From assembly GCA_030698225.1 (NCBI GenBank), contig JAUYNR010000010.1, positions 1-32,035 on the forward strand: DNA of 32,035 bases, read 5' to 3'. Of this stretch, positions 7,237 to 16,454 are shown piece by piece. Position 1 is the stretch's first letter. Each line of letters begins with the position of its first letter. Both the position numbers and the translations under genes were made by a program. The notes below the pieces were generated by a model. It was not told the origin of the DNA and ran no database searches. It saw only the letters and a program-made list of their open reading frames with translations. This DNA is from Oxalobacteraceae bacterium (lineage in GTDB: Bacteria; Pseudomonadota; Gammaproteobacteria; Burkholderiales; Burkholderiaceae_D).

Positions 7237-8448
7237 ATGGACAATCCATCTTCCGGCAAACCGGCATCGTTGCAGGGCGTTAAGGTGATCGAGCTGGGCA
7301 CCCTGATCGCCGGCCCGTATGCGGCCAGCCTGCTGGGCCAGTTTGGCGCCGAAGTCATCAAGATCGAAGCGCCGGGCAATGGCGATCCGCTGCGCAACTG
7401 GCGCCAGCTGCACAACGGCACTTCGCTCTGGTGGTATGCGCAGAGTCGCAACAAGAAATCGCTGACGCTGAATCTGAAGTCGGACGAAGGCCAGCAGATC
7501 GTGCGCGAACTGGTCCGGGATGCCGACATCGTGATCGAGAATTTCCGTCCCGGCACGCTGGAAGGCTGGGGTCTGGGCTGGGACGATCTGGTTAAGATCA
7601 ACCCGAACCTGATCATGGTGCGGGTCTCCGGTTACGGCCAGGATGGGCCCTACAGCCAGCGCCCCGGCTTTGCGGCGATTGCCGAATCGATGGGCGGATT
7701 GCGTAATCTGATCGGTTTCCCGGACCGCCCGCCGGTGCGGGCCGGCGTCAGCATCGGCGACACGCTGGCCTCGCTGTATGGCGTGATCGGCGCGCTGCTG
7801 GCGATGCATCATCTGAAAGCCAACGGCGGCAAAGGCCAGTTCATCGACATCGCGCTGTACGAGGCGGTGTTCGGCGTGATGGAAAGCCTGATCCCGGAAT
7901 ACGGCGCATCCGGCCATGTGCGCGAGCGCAGCGGCGCCAGCCTGCCGGGTATCTCGCCGTCCAGCACCTATCTGTGCGGCGACGGCCTGTATGTGATCAT
8001 CGCCGGCAACGGCGACAGCATCTTCAAGCGCCTGATGCAGGCGATCGGGCGCGCCGACCTGGCCGCAGATCCGGCGCTGGCGCGCAATGAAGGAAGGGTG
8101 CGGCAGAATGCGCTGATCGACCAGGCGATCTCGGACTGGACCGCGCAGCATGACATCGATCACGTATTGAATCTGCTGGAAGCGGCGGACGTGCCCGCCA
8201 GCCGGGTCTTCACCGCAGCCGACATCTACCAGAATCCCCACTACCGGGCGCGCGAAATGATCCAGCAATTCACCTTGCCCGATGGCTCGCCGATCGACTT
8301 GCCGGGCGTGGTGCCCAAACTCTCCGAGACGCCGGGCCAGACCCGCTGGGTCGGGCCGGAACTCGGCCAGCATACGGCGGAAATTCTCGCCACCCTCGGC
8401 CGCAGCCCGGAGCAGATTGCAGCATTGCAGCAGCGCGGCGTGATTTAA
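7237..8448 (+). CDS. CaiB/BaiF family CoA-transferase
   Basis: A 403-residue class III CoA-transferase. The N-terminal signature GVKVIELGTLIAGPYAA (about residues 14-30), the EVIKIEAP segment and the GDTLAS motif with the predicted catalytic Asp175 are all present. GKGQFIDIALYEAV follows in the expected place. Such enzymes move CoA between carboxylic acids through an aspartyl-CoA anhydride; the acid pair cannot be read from sequence. No acyl-CoA dehydrogenase or hydratase partner is adjacent, which is unusual for this family. It is 210 bases after the alkene reductase and probably has its own promoter. Only a weak GA-rich ribosome site precedes the ATG. Confidence 0.93.
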   Translation: MDNPSSGKPASLQGVKVIELGTLIAGPYAASLLGQFGAEVIKIEAPGNGDPLRNWRQLHNGTSLWWYAQSRNKKSLTLNLKSDEGQQIVRELVRDADIVIENFRPGTLEGWGLGWDDLVKINPNLIMVRVSGYGQDGPYSQRPGFAAIAESMGGLRNLIGFPDRPPVRAGVSIGDTLASLYGVIGALLAMHHLKANGGKGQFIDIALYEAVFGVMESLIPEYGASGHVRERSGASLPGISPSSTYLCGDGLYVIIAGNGDSIFKRLMQAIGRADLAADPALARNEGRVRQNALIDQAISDWTAQHDIDHVLNLLEAADVPASRVFTAADIYQNPHYRAREMIQQFTLPDGSPIDLPGVVPKLSETPGQTRWVGPELGQHTAEILATLGRSPEQIAALQQRGVI

Positions 8449-8461
8449 GCCCCGATTATTT

Positions 8462-8492
8462 GATGAAAATAACGGGTATCGTGATTTTCATC
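8462..8492. terminator. Bidirectional terminator-like hairpin between convergent genes
   Basis: GATGAAAAT (8462-8470) and ATTTTCATC (8484-8492) form a perfect 9-bp stem with further inner AC/GT pairing. It lies between the convergent CoA-transferase and opgH genes. The A-rich and T-rich arms make it usable in both directions. Confidence 0.55.
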
Positions 8493-8571
8493 GCATTTCC
8501 CGCATGTTTCCATTGCCAGTCAAAATATACGCCCAATGTGAAATGCCGCGACTGCGCGCCCCGCTGCCGGA

Positions 8572-11046
8572 TCATCCGGTGCGCGCCTGCGCCGCCGGCG
8601 CCGGCGCGGTCAGCGCGTGCCATTGCGGATGTGCGTGCGGCGCGCACCAGACATCGAAGTGCAGCCGCGACAGTGCCAGCGGATCTTGCAGCAGCAGGTT
8701 GGCCTGCTCCGGCGTCAGTGCAGCGGCGCCTTGCTCCAGCGCGATGTCAGCCAACTGCGCATGCTGGGCGCGGGTCGCCGCCGGCAAGCCGGGACGCGCG
8801 GTGGCGTAGGCGCACAGCAGCGCGTTGAGCATGGGGTCGACCACCGCATCGGCAAACGCCGGCGGCGGCGGCGATGCCGCCAGATGGGCGTTGGTGGCAC
8901 GCAATTCCGGCGGCGGTTTCATCTCTTCCGGAATCAGGAACAGGTGCAGGCGGCGCATCCGGCGCCCGAGCGATACCCGGCTGGAAAATACCGAGAGCGG
9001 AATCGACAGTATCAGCGCGCCGACGATCGGCAGCAGCCACCACAGAAACGACGGATTCAGCCAGAACACGCCGCCGCCCCAAGCCAGTCCCAGCAGCGTA
9101 TGGCCGCCGTGCTTGCGGAATGCTTCGCCCCAGCTGGTTTCCGCGTTGTCGCGCGGCGGCGACTTCCAGTGCATCTCCCAGCCGAGAAACGCAGCGGCCA
9201 CGAAGCGCGAGTGAAACAGCATCCGCACCGGCGCCAGCAGCGCCGAAAACACCAGCTCGATCAGCATCCCGAGCGTCACATGCAGGCGGCCGCCGTAGCG
9301 TTTCGCACCCTGCACGCAGATCAGCAGCACGGAGAGGATTTTCGGCAAAAACAGCAGCGTGGCGGTGGCGGAAAACAAGGTCAGCGCTTTTTCCGGATGC
9401 CATTCCGGCCAGATCGGAAACAACTGGCCCGGTTCGGTGAAATACTCCGGCAGCGTCAGCGTGTGCGACGCCAGCATGCCGGTCGACAGCGCAAGGAACA
9501 GAAACCACAGCGGCGCCGACAGGTAGGCCATCACGCCGGTGGCGAATACTGCGCGGTGCACCGGATGCATGCCGTGCGCCAGAAATAATCTGAAGTTCAT
9601 CAGGTTGCCGTGGCACCAGCGGCGGTCGCGTTTCAGTTCGTCCAGCAGATTCGGCGGCATTTCCTCGTAGCTGCCGGCCAGGTCGTAGGCGATCCAGACC
9701 GACCAGCCGGCGCGCCGCATCAGCGCCGCTTCGACGAAATCGTGCGACATGATTTCGCCGGCCAGCGCGCCGCGCCCGGGCAGCGGCGCCAGCGCGCAGT
9801 GGCGGATGAACGGCGCCATCCGGATGATCGCGTTGTGGCCCCAGTAATGCGACTCGCCCAGTTGCCAGTAATGCAGGCCGGCGGTAAACAGAGGACCGTA
9901 GACGCGCGTCGAAAATTGCTGGATGCGTGCATACAGCGTGTCGCGCCCGGATGCGCGCGGCGCGGTCTGGATGATGCCGGCACCGGGGTTGGCTTCCATC
10001 AGTCGCACCAGCTTAGCCAGGCAATCGCCGCTCATCACGCTGTCGGCATCCAGCACGATCATGTAGCGGTAATTGCTGCCCCAGCGGCGGCAGAAATTGT
10101 CGATGTTGCCGCTCTTGCGCTTGACCCGCCGCAGCCGGTGCCGGTAGAAGATGCGGCCGAAGCCATCAACCGCCTGGCACAGCCGGTTCCAGGCAGCCAG
10201 TTCGGCCACGCACAGGTCGGGCTCGCTGCTGTCGCTCAGCACGAAGAAATCGAAATGCTCAAGCGCGCCGCTGCGCCGCACCGACTCGTAAGTGGCGCGC
10301 AGGCCGGCGAACACGCGGCTCACGTCTTCATTGCAGATCGGCATCACGATCGCGGTGCGGGCGGCGGCGTCGATCGGCCTGGCGGCAAGGTCGCCGGCAG
10401 GGTCGCCAGCAATGCTGGCCGAGATCATGTAGCGATCGCCGCCGCGCAACAGCACCAGAAAACCCGCCATCGCGGTCCAGAAACCGGCCGAGATCCAGCA
10501 GAACAGGATCGCGAACAGCGCCACCGTCACCATTTCCATCGGCCTGGTGCCTTGATACGGCAGCACCGTGCTCATGAAATAGGTGGCCAGTCCGGTTTGC
10601 CCGAACATCAGCAGCAGCAGGATCAGTCGGCGCCAGCCGCCGATGCGCTGCCAGTCGCCGCGCGGATCGGGCGCGTCTGCCGGCGGCGGCCCGCTACGGA
10701 TGGTTTGCGCGGCGTGATCGTGCTTGCCGGTCAGTGTGCGGAACCAGCGCAGCAGCGGATTCAATTGGCCCCATGGCTGCGGCACCATCGAAATCCGGTT
10801 CAGCGGCGGCGTGGTGCAAACCCGGCTGCGGCCGCAGCGGTCGATCTCGATCGCTGGCGCCGCCTGCGATGGCCGGCAGGACAGTTGCAGGCGCGTCGCG
10901 ACCGACGCATAGGCCGGATTGTCGTGGTCCGCGAGGTTGTTCGCGTCGATGCCATCGGCCAGCGTCTGGTGCAGCGCGCGCATCGCCCGCTGCGGCTGCG
11001 CGTCGCAGTCTGCGGTGGCGGCCTGCAGCGCTTGCCGCTGCGGCAT
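8572..11046 (-). CDS. opgH: Glucans biosynthesis glucosyltransferase H
   Basis: Inner-membrane glucosyltransferase that makes the beta-glucan backbone of osmoregulated periplasmic glucans from UDP-glucose. The 824 residues counted from ATG 11046 include membrane segments near residues 140-200, then the cytoplasmic GT domain with [22 protein letters not shown], the DADS metal site (333-336), [40 protein letters not shown] and the QxxRW-type [10 protein letters not shown]. Several membrane helices follow. It is downstream of opgG on the same strand. The true N-terminus is probably upstream: codons between 11130 and 11046 encode [11 protein letters not shown], resembling the enterobacterial EYIDAMPIA start. 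No ATG, GTG or TTG is available there; a CTG at 11130 follows AGAGGG. Confidence 0.95.
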   Translation of the reverse strand: MPQRQALQAATADCDAQPQRAMRALHQTLADGIDANNLADHDNPAYASVATRLQLSCRPSQAAPAIEIDRCGRSRVCTTPPLNRISMVPQPWGQLNPLLRWFRTLTGKHDHAAQTIRSGPPPADAPDPRGDWQRIGGWRRLILLLLMFGQTGLATYFMSTVLPYQGTRPMEMVTVALFAILFCWISAGFWTAMAGFLVLLRGGDRYMISASIAGDPAGDLAARPIDAAARTAIVMPICNEDVSRVFAGLRATYESVRRSGALEHFDFFVLSDSSEPDLCVAELAAWNRLCQAVDGFGRIFYRHRLRRVKRKSGNIDNFCRRWGSNYRYMIVLDADSVMSGDCLAKLVRLMEANPGAGIIQTAPRASGRDTLYARIQQFSTRVYGPLFTAGLHYWQLGESHYWGHNAIIRMAPFIRHCALAPLPGRGALAGEIMSHDFVEAALMRRAGWSVWIAYDLAGSYEEMPPNLLDELKRDRRWCHGNLMNFRLFLAHGMHPVHRAVFATGVMAYLSAPLWFLFLALSTGMLASHTLTLPEYFTEPGQLFPIWPEWHPEKALTLFSATATLLFLPKILSVLLICVQGAKRYGGRLHVTLGMLIELVFSALLAPVRMLFHSRFVAAAFLGWEMHWKSPPRDNAETSWGEAFRKHGGHTLLGLAWGGGVFWLNPSFLWWLLPIVGALILSIPLSVFSSRVSLGRRMRRLHLFLIPEEMKPPPELRATNAHLAASPPPPAFADAVVDPMLNALLCAYATARPGLPAATRAQHAQLADIALEQGAAALTPEQANLLLQDPLALSRLHFDVWCAPHAHPQWHALTAPAPAAQARTG

Positions 11047-11156
11047 CGTCAGCGGCAGGCGGTCGAGGTAGCGCTCGATGGTGCCGGCGCAATGCGCGTC
11101 GCTTCGATTGTTGCCTTGCGCCGGCGCCAGCTGCGCGCCCTCTGCGGAAGGATTTC

Positions 11157-12698
11157 TTAGTTGGGCGGTAATATGTAGCTCCAGGTTTCGGACAGGGTGT
11201 CGTTGCCGCTCTTCAGGTGGCCGCGCAGTTCGACCGGTTTGGCCTCGTCGTTGCGGCGCAGCCGCACCGCCATGCGCCAGCCGCCGGTGATTTCGTTGCG
11301 ATACGCGTTGGTTTCCATCAGCTTGCCGTTGGCGTCGGCGGTGACGATGCCTTCCAGCTTCGCATCGGCTGGCAATTTTTTCAGTGCCGGACCCTCGAAG
11401 TCAACGATCAGCGCGATGCTGTCATCGACCTTGCGCGTATAACCGTGGCCGCGCCGGGTTTGCGTTACCCACGACAGCGGCGGTTGCGTTTCAGATTCCT
11501 GTTGCCACAGCATCCGGTATTCGATGTCGTAGGGCTGACCGGGTTTCGGCATCACGCTCGGCACCCAGAACGCGACAGCGTTGTCGTTGGTTTCGTCCGG
11601 CGTCGGAATCTGCACCAGTTCGACCCGGCCCTTGCCCCACTTGCCCTTCGGTTCGATCCACGCGCTCGGCCGCCTTTCGTAGCGCGATTCCAGATCCTGG
11701 TAGGAGGTAAATGCGCGGTCGCGCTGCATCATGCCAAAGCCCTGCGGGTTGTCCAGTGCAAACGAGGTAACCAGCAGCCGCTTGGGATTGACCAGCGGTC
11801 GCCAGATCCATTCGCCGTTGCCGGAGCGCACCGACAGGCCGTCGGAATCATGCACTTCGGGCCGGTGATCCTCGACTTCCGAACGCTGGTTCTCACCGAA
11901 AAAATACATGCTGGTCAGCGGTGCGATGCCGAGGGTCGTAACATTTTCGCGCAGATACAGCTGCGCCTTGACCTCGACCGCAGTTTCCGCGCCCGGCTTG
12001 AGCACGAAGCGGTACGCACCGGTGACGCGGCGCGAGTCCAGCAGCGCGTAAATGGTTAGCTCCTTGTCGTTTGCCTTTGGCTGTTGCAGCCAGAATTCAC
12101 TGAACTGCGGAAATTCCTCGCCGGAATTGAGCCCGGTATCGAGCGCCAGCCCGCGCGCCGAAATTCCGTACGACTGCCCCTTGCCGAGCGCCCGGAAATA
12201 GCTGGCGCCGAGAAATACCCCCACCTCGTCCTTGTACTTCTGCGTATTTAACGGGAAGTGCACGCGAAAACCGGCGAAGCCGAGCTGTTCCAACTGTTTC
12301 GGATCGATGTCGTTCTTGCCGTAGTTGAATGCGCGCGGGTCGAACTTGACTGCGCGCGCCTTCTTTCCAACGATTTCATTGATCTTCACCGGGTGATCGT
12401 AAAACAATCCCTGATGGAAAAATGCGACCTCGAACGGCAGTTTGGCACTGCGCCACAGCGACTTGTCCGTATTGAACCGGATGTCCCGGTATTGATCGTA
12501 GCTGAGGTTTTCGATTGTCTTGGGCAAATTGCTGGCCGGTTTCTTATAGGCGCTCTGCGCCAACTGCTTGGCTTGCTGCGCGACATCGGCGAAACCGAAC
12601 GCGAATGCACTGGTGCCCGCCAGCGCGATGCACAAAGCCAACATCGACGCCACCAGGCGCCGCTGCGCCTCCGCGCGGTTTATTTTTCTTGAATACAT
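11157..12698 (-). CDS. opgG: Glucans biosynthesis protein G, periplasmic
   Basis: A 513-residue periplasmic OpgG/MdoG protein. The Sec signal peptide spans about residues 1-33 ([20 protein letters not shown], cleavage after SAFA). Family motifs include [56 protein letters not shown] and the [10 protein letters not shown] segment. The fold is a beta-sandwich followed by an Ig-like domain. It is needed for periplasmic glucan synthesis, acting on the product of OpgH. It is the first gene of an opgGH operon; about 110 bases separate its stop from the first ATG of opgH, and the opgH frame is open across that gap. No strong Shine-Dalgarno precedes ATG 12698. Confidence 0.95.
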   Translation of the reverse strand: MYSRKINRAEAQRRLVASMLALCIALAGTSAFAFGFADVAQQAKQLAQSAYKKPASNLPKTIENLSYDQYRDIRFNTDKSLWRSAKLPFEVAFFHQGLFYDHPVKINEIVGKKARAVKFDPRAFNYGKNDIDPKQLEQLGFAGFRVHFPLNTQKYKDEVGVFLGASYFRALGKGQSYGISARGLALDTGLNSGEEFPQFSEFWLQQPKANDKELTIYALLDSRRVTGAYRFVLKPGAETAVEVKAQLYLRENVTTLGIAPLTSMYFFGENQRSEVEDHRPEVHDSDGLSVRSGNGEWIWRPLVNPKRLLVTSFALDNPQGFGMMQRDRAFTSYQDLESRYERRPSAWIEPKGKWGKGRVELVQIPTPDETNDNAVAFWVPSVMPKPGQPYDIEYRMLWQQESETQPPLSWVTQTRRGHGYTRKVDDSIALIVDFEGPALKKLPADAKLEGIVTADANGKLMETNAYRNEITGGWRMAVRLRRNDEAKPVELRGHLKSGNDTLSETWSYILPPN

Positions 12699-13158
12699 TG
12701 GAATCCCGTGTAAGTACGATTGGCTGAGCTAATTATTGATCTGATAGCCGACCTGATAGCTGTATTGGATGACAACATCCGATTTTCGTTCCCCGGCGAA
12801 AGGAATCGGCCTGCTGTGGGCGCTGAGCGCGGAGGAGTGCGCTCCAGATGCCGGGCCACATCCTGGCATCCGACCGGTCGCGATATATTGGCAAATTCAG
12901 CGGCGTTTCAGACTGGCATTCGCTCAGCGTTTTTTTTCATCGCTTGCCAATTTGGTCGCACGGTTTCAACCCAAAAGCATTTTCAGGTCTGTTTCACGGA
13001 CTTACTTAACTTCCACCGCATCGTAGAACTTGAATATACTGAATACATCGAAGTCGGGAGAAGTAACCAGATGCTTCCTGTGAAAAAAAACGGGGATTCG
13101 ATGCCGGCCGATGAGGGTTGTCTGATAATGGTTTTTTTGACGAAGCGGAGAATAAAAA
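12699..13158. other. Intergenic region between divergent opgG and usp genes
   Basis: A 460-base gap holding the promoters of both flanking genes. I find no credible gene: the open frames here lack ribosome sites and family features. CTGATAGC occurs twice with a 12-base period (12741-12748 and 12753-12760), and TATACT at 13035-13040 could be a -10 for the stress protein, but no matching -35 is visible. Confidence 0.4.
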
Positions 13159-13971
13159 ATGTCATTGAAGAATTTGATGGTCCATCTGGACCAAAGCAAA
13201 CGCACTGCATCAAGACTGGAACTGGCGGCATCGCTCGCGCGTCAGCATCAGGCCCGGCTGATTGGCGTGTTTGGACAACTGGCCCCGGCGCAACAGGTGG
13301 GCACGGTCTCGACCTGGCCCACCCCGGCATACGCCGATGCTGCCGAAAATTGCAAGGCCGCATTCGAGAAGGCCACTGCCGGACTGGCGCAGGCCGAATG
13401 GCACGACATCAACCGTGGCAGCGAAGCCGAAGTGCTGCGCCACATCACCGATCTGGCACGCCATGCCGATCTGGTCGTAATGGGCCAGCATGACGAAACG
13501 ACCATATCGTATGCGCCGGCGGATCTGGTTGAAGAAGTGGTGCTCAATTCCGGCCGGCCGGTACTGATACTGCCCTATGTCGGAACCTTTCATGAAGTGG
13601 GCAAGCACCCGCTGATTGCCTGGAGCAACGCCCGCGAGGCGGCCCGGGCGCTCAACGATGCGCTGCCGCTGATCGAGGGCTGTAATGACGCCACGGTACT
13701 GTCATTCTCCGCCACCGCAGAAGATGCCCGCACAAGCTGCGATGAAGTAATCCGCCATCTTGCCTGCCACGGCATCGAGGTCAACTCGGAAATCATGGTG
13801 GTCAACGACATCGGCATCATGGATATGCTGCTCAACAGGGCTGCCGACCTCGGATCCGACCTGCTGATCATGGGCGCCCATGGCCATATCGGACTACCTT
13901 TCGTTAGCCGCGGCGCAGGCACCCGCTACATACTCCGGCACATGACAGTACCGGTCCTGATGTCGAATTGA
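13159..13971 (+). CDS. Universal stress protein (UspA family, tandem domains)
   Basis: A 270-residue protein made of two Usp folds. The first half (residues 1-145, starting LKNLMVHLDQSKRTASRLELAASLA) has lost the ATP-binding glycine motif. The second half (residues 150-270) ends with GAHGHIGLPFVSRGAGTRY, close to the G-2X-G-9X-G(S/T) nucleotide motif but with Ala at the last position. Tandem Usp proteins of this kind are common in betaproteobacteria and are linked to starvation, redox or low-oxygen survival; the exact role is unknown. GGAG lies 8 bases before the ATG. It appears monocistronic and is followed by a strong hairpin at 14021-14041. Confidence 0.92.
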   Translation: MSLKNLMVHLDQSKRTASRLELAASLARQHQARLIGVFGQLAPAQQVGTVSTWPTPAYADAAENCKAAFEKATAGLAQAEWHDINRGSEAEVLRHITDLARHADLVVMGQHDETTISYAPADLVEEVVLNSGRPVLILPYVGTFHEVGKHPLIAWSNAREAARALNDALPLIEGCNDATVLSFSATAEDARTSCDEVIRHLACHGIEVNSEIMVVNDIGIMDMLLNRAADLGSDLLIMGAHGHIGLPFVSRGAGTRYILRHMTVPVLMSN

Positions 13972-14020
13972 GGTCCGCCGCGAACAGGCTGGAGATTCCA
14001 TCCGCCTGATGTGACAAACT

Positions 14021-14041
14021 GCCACCGGTTCTGCCGGTGGC
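14021..14041. terminator. Perfect 8-bp hairpin after usp
   Basis: GCCACCGG (14021-14028), loop TTCTG, then CCGGTGGC (14034-14041). It lies 50 bases past the usp stop and just beyond the end of the convergent EAL remnant. No long U-tract follows. Confidence 0.5.
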
Positions 14042-14054
14042 CTTCAATTGATGG

Positions 14055-14393
14055 TCATTGGGTCAGGCATAATTTTTTCCCAAGCAATTTTTCAAATTCT
14101 GCTGCGGCGATCGGCCTGGAGAAGAAGCAGCCCTGGCCGTAATCTCATCCTGCAGCCATCAGCAGATCCCGTTGTTCACGGGTTTCCACTCCTTCAGCGA
14201 TGACCTTGATCCCGAGTTTGTGGGCCATCACGATAATCGCTTCGCACAGCGCAAGATCTTTAGCGCTGTGGATGAGATTGCGCACGAAGGTCTGATCGAT
14301 TTTCAGGTAGTCGATGTCGAATTTTTTCAGATAAGACAAAGAAGAATAGCCGGTGCCAAAATCATCAATGGCAACCTGACTTCCGGCGCTAGG
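14055..14393 (-). pseudogene. EAL-domain (c-di-GMP phosphodiesterase) remnant
   Basis: Reading the minus strand from 14393 gives the C-terminal third of an EAL domain: VAIDDFGTGYSSL, then LSYLKKFDIDYLKIDQTFV, then ALCEAIIVMAHKLGIKVIAEGVET. The frame meets TGA at 14145-14147, exactly where the family normally has the Cys of the GCDYGQG-like motif. It then continues in frame with DYGQGCFFSRPIAAAEFEKLLG to a stop at 14055-14057. The catalytic EAL motif and everything upstream are absent, and a stop lies at 14400. So this is a fragment lost at the 5' end and interrupted once, not a working phosphodiesterase. Confidence 0.85.
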
Positions 14394-14424
14394 ATGGTCT
14401 CAATCTGCCTTATGAACATCCAGT

Positions 14425-15084
14425 TCAGTCACCCAGATCGATGATCGCCGCCAGCCGCACATCGCGTGGCGCCTGATAGTCGGCGACCATCCATGCGCGC
14501 GCCGGATGGTCCGCAGCATCTTCCAATAGCGCCATCACAAAGCCGACCGACGCCTTGTCGAGCGCGGCAAAGGGTTCGTCCAGCAGCGTGAGCGCGGCAC
14601 CCGACGCGAAGGCGGCGGCCAGCCAGACCTTGCGCTTCGATCCGGTCGACAGCATGTAAAGAAACTTGTCCAGATGCGGCGCCAGCGACAAGCCTGCAAT
14701 CAGCTCGGCCAATAGCGGCTCGTCGAACCCGGGATGGAGCAACTGCACCGACTTGAAGTAATCGAGCGCCGTCATCTGATCGAACGCATCCGAGCGCGGA
14801 TCGGCCCAGAACACCTGCTGCCGGTAGGCATCCGGCTGTTGGTCCAGGCGGAGCTCGCCCAGCTGCAGCTGTCCGGCGTCAGCCGGCAATTCGCCCGCCA
14901 GCAAACGCAGCAGCGTGGTCTTGCCGCAGCCGTCGCCGCCACGCACCAGCGTGACCCCGGGCGGGATGCGCGCCGACCAGTCGGCAAACAGCGCACGCTG
15001 CGGATAATCAAAGAACAGCCCTTGGGCCTGCAGGACTGTGGTTGTAGCGATGGCAGGATGTTCGATGGTCAGGCTCTCTCTCAT
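14425..15084 (-). CDS. Orphan ABC transporter ATP-binding protein
   Basis: A 219-residue ABC ATPase. Walker A is GGDGCGKTT (about residues 42-50), the signature is a variant LSTGSKRK, and Walker B is ALTLLDEPFAALD with the catalytic Glu. An FDYPQRALFADWSARIPPG N-terminus and a short D-loop are present. No permease or binding protein gene is adjacent, so partner and substrate are unknown; a heme-exporter-like or drug-exporter-like subunit is possible. ATG 15084 is chosen because a strong promoter at 15102-15131 places transcription start near 15095, leaving only about 11 bases of leader and no Shine-Dalgarno. The longer open frame reaching 15366 has no family similarity upstream of this start. 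Confidence 0.85.
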   Translation of the reverse strand: MRESLTIEHPAIATTTVLQAQGLFFDYPQRALFADWSARIPPGVTLVRGGDGCGKTTLLRLLAGELPADAGQLQLGELRLDQQPDAYRQQVFWADPRSDAFDQMTALDYFKSVQLLHPGFDEPLLAELIAGLSLAPHLDKFLYMLSTGSKRKVWLAAAFASGAALTLLDEPFAALDKASVGFVMALLEDAADHPARAWMVADYQAPRDVRLAAIIDLGD

Positions 15085-15093
15085 AGTCAGAAT

Positions 15094-15131
15094 GCGCGGC
15101 CATTGTAGAAATGCCGGCCGCGCTTTGTCAA
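15094..15131 (-). promoter_or_regulatory. Sigma-70 promoter with GC-rich operator-like dyad
   Basis: On the minus strand TTGACA (15131-15126) and TACAAT (15107-15102) are 18 bases apart, a near-consensus promoter for the ABC ATPase. A perfect inverted repeat GCGCGGCC-N14-GGCCGCGC (15094-15101 and 15116-15123) straddles the -10 hexamer, placing a candidate repressor site over the polymerase contact region. Confidence 0.65.
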
Positions 15132-15230
15132 TCAGCGCGCCAGAAAGATATATGTTAAATGTATCTATGTTAGAGTGGCTGTAGCGATCAATTAGCATCG
15201 CGACCCAGAACAACTTTTTCGGGAAAACAG

Positions 15231-15980
15231 ATGAAACGTTTAGACGGCAAGATTGCAGTGGTAACGGGAGCGAGCAGTGGTATCGGTCGCTCGATTGTTG
15301 AACGCTTTGTCGCCGAAGGTGCACAGGTTGTCGCTTTTGGGCGCAATGGCGATAGCCTGCAAGCACTGGAAGCCGCCCATCCGGGCAAGGTGATTGCCGT
15401 GATCGGCGATGTCACCCGACAGGAAGACTTGGAACATCTGCTCAAGACCACCGTTGACAGGCTTGGCGCAATCGATATCCTGGTGCCGAACGCCGGGATT
15501 GCCCGTGTTGTTTCCTTTGAGGACAGCACCGCGGATGCATTCGCGACGCAGTTTTCAGTGAACCTGTTCGGTGCGGCCGAGACAGCGCGCCTGTTTGTCC
15601 CGCACATCCGCAAGGGCGGCTCGATACAGTTCATTACGACCTTTCTGACTCAGGTGGGATTTCCCGGGTTGGCAATCTATAGCGCCAGCAAGGCTGCGCT
15701 CAAATCCCTGTCGCAGACACTGGCTGCGGAACTCGCGCCAAAGGGCATACGAGTCAATTCCATCGCACCGGGCCCGATCGCCACGCCTTTATGGGCAACG
15801 GTTGGACTTCCGCCCGATACACTCAATGCAGTCGCAGAAAAAATCAATGCGCGGCTGATGCAGGGCACGTTCGGCCGGCCCGAAGACATCGCCGAAACGT
15901 CCGTTTTCCTCGCGTCGGACGCGGCGAAAAATATCTATGGCCAGGAAATCGTCGTCGATGGCGGATACACCATTGGTTAA
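15231..15980 (+). CDS. Short-chain dehydrogenase/reductase
   Basis: A 249-residue classical SDR with the Rossmann motif TGASSGIG (residues 12-19), PNAG (86-89), Asn111, and the catalytic YSASK (Tyr150, Lys154). The position 13 residues before Tyr150, normally the catalytic Ser, is Thr137 in FITTFLTQVG. Activity could be retained through the hydroxyl of Thr. The C-terminus FGRPEDIAETSVFLASDAAKNIYGQEIVVDGGYTIG is typical of SDRs acting on small carbonyl or hydroxy substrates. The Arg at residue 38 (AFGRNG) after the second strand suggests NADP preference. The substrate is unknown, and it is divergent from the ABC ATPase gene with a 146-base gap. Confidence 0.93.
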   Translation: MKRLDGKIAVVTGASSGIGRSIVERFVAEGAQVVAFGRNGDSLQALEAAHPGKVIAVIGDVTRQEDLEHLLKTTVDRLGAIDILVPNAGIARVVSFEDSTADAFATQFSVNLFGAAETARLFVPHIRKGGSIQFITTFLTQVGFPGLAIYSASKAALKSLSQTLAAELAPKGIRVNSIAPGPIATPLWATVGLPPDTLNAVAEKINARLMQGTFGRPEDIAETSVFLASDAAKNIYGQEIVVDGGYTIG

Positions 15981-16091
15981 TGAATGAGTGCTTATCAGTG
16001 GAACTGCCAAGAATGCGTGCAATAGCGTCGCATCCTGTGCTCCGTCATCTGATTCGCCAGAACGCTACCAATCTGCAGTAGGTGCCCTGAA

Positions 16092-16289
16092 ATGGCAAAA
16101 AAATTTCCCGTGAATCCAGAGCATCCCGAGCGACTCTGCTGGGGATGCGACAAGTATTGCCCCGTCAGTTCGCTAGCCTGCGGAAACGGCTCGGAGCGCA
16201 CGCAACATCCGGCTGAGCTGTTCGGAGCAGACTGGCTCGAATGGGGCATCGACTCTGGCGCGAAACCGGCAGAGTCCACGGACAACTGA
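16092..16289 (+). CDS. DUF3079 family small cysteine-rich protein
   Basis: A 65-residue protein matching the DUF3079 pattern as I recall it: KFPVNPEHPERLCWGCDKYC, then SLACGNGSERTQHPAELFG. Four cysteines (residues 16, 19, 23 and 30) in CxxC-x3-C-x6-C spacing suggest a small metal-binding site, but no function is established. It has no signal peptide and is probably cytoplasmic. It stands alone between the SDR gene and the opgD upstream region. The ribosome site is weak (TAGGTG about 9 bases upstream). Confidence 0.85.
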   Translation: MAKKFPVNPEHPERLCWGCDKYCPVSSLACGNGSERTQHPAELFGADWLEWGIDSGAKPAESTDN

Positions 16290-16411
16290 CGCTCACTCCT
16301 ACTGGCTATCCTTCAAGATACGGTCCGGCTCATACATGCAGACGTAGCAGTCGTTCATTTGACTGCCTGTCGCGCTTCGCTTGCCTGCCAATCACCTGCA
16401 AAAGCTACCAA

Positions 16412-16443
16412 ATGGGTTAGTGCCCACTGCGGCCCTAACCCAT
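16412..16443. terminator. 9-bp perfect inverted repeat
   Basis: ATGGGTTAG (16412-16420) pairs with CTAACCCAT (16435-16443) around a 14-base GC-rich loop. It is a stable hairpin lying next to the tRNA-like remnant. Termination is one reading; it could equally be a repeat boundary. No U-tract follows. Confidence 0.4.
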
Positions 16444-16454
16444 CGCTTGTTTAA

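Noticed and set aside
9610..11160. 516-residue plus-strand frame opposite opgH
   Set aside because: Antisense shadow of the conserved OpgH frame; no family features and no ribosome site.
15085..15366. N-terminal extension of the ABC ATPase
   Set aside because: The promoter lies inside it and the extra residues show no ABC similarity, so the start was placed at 15084.
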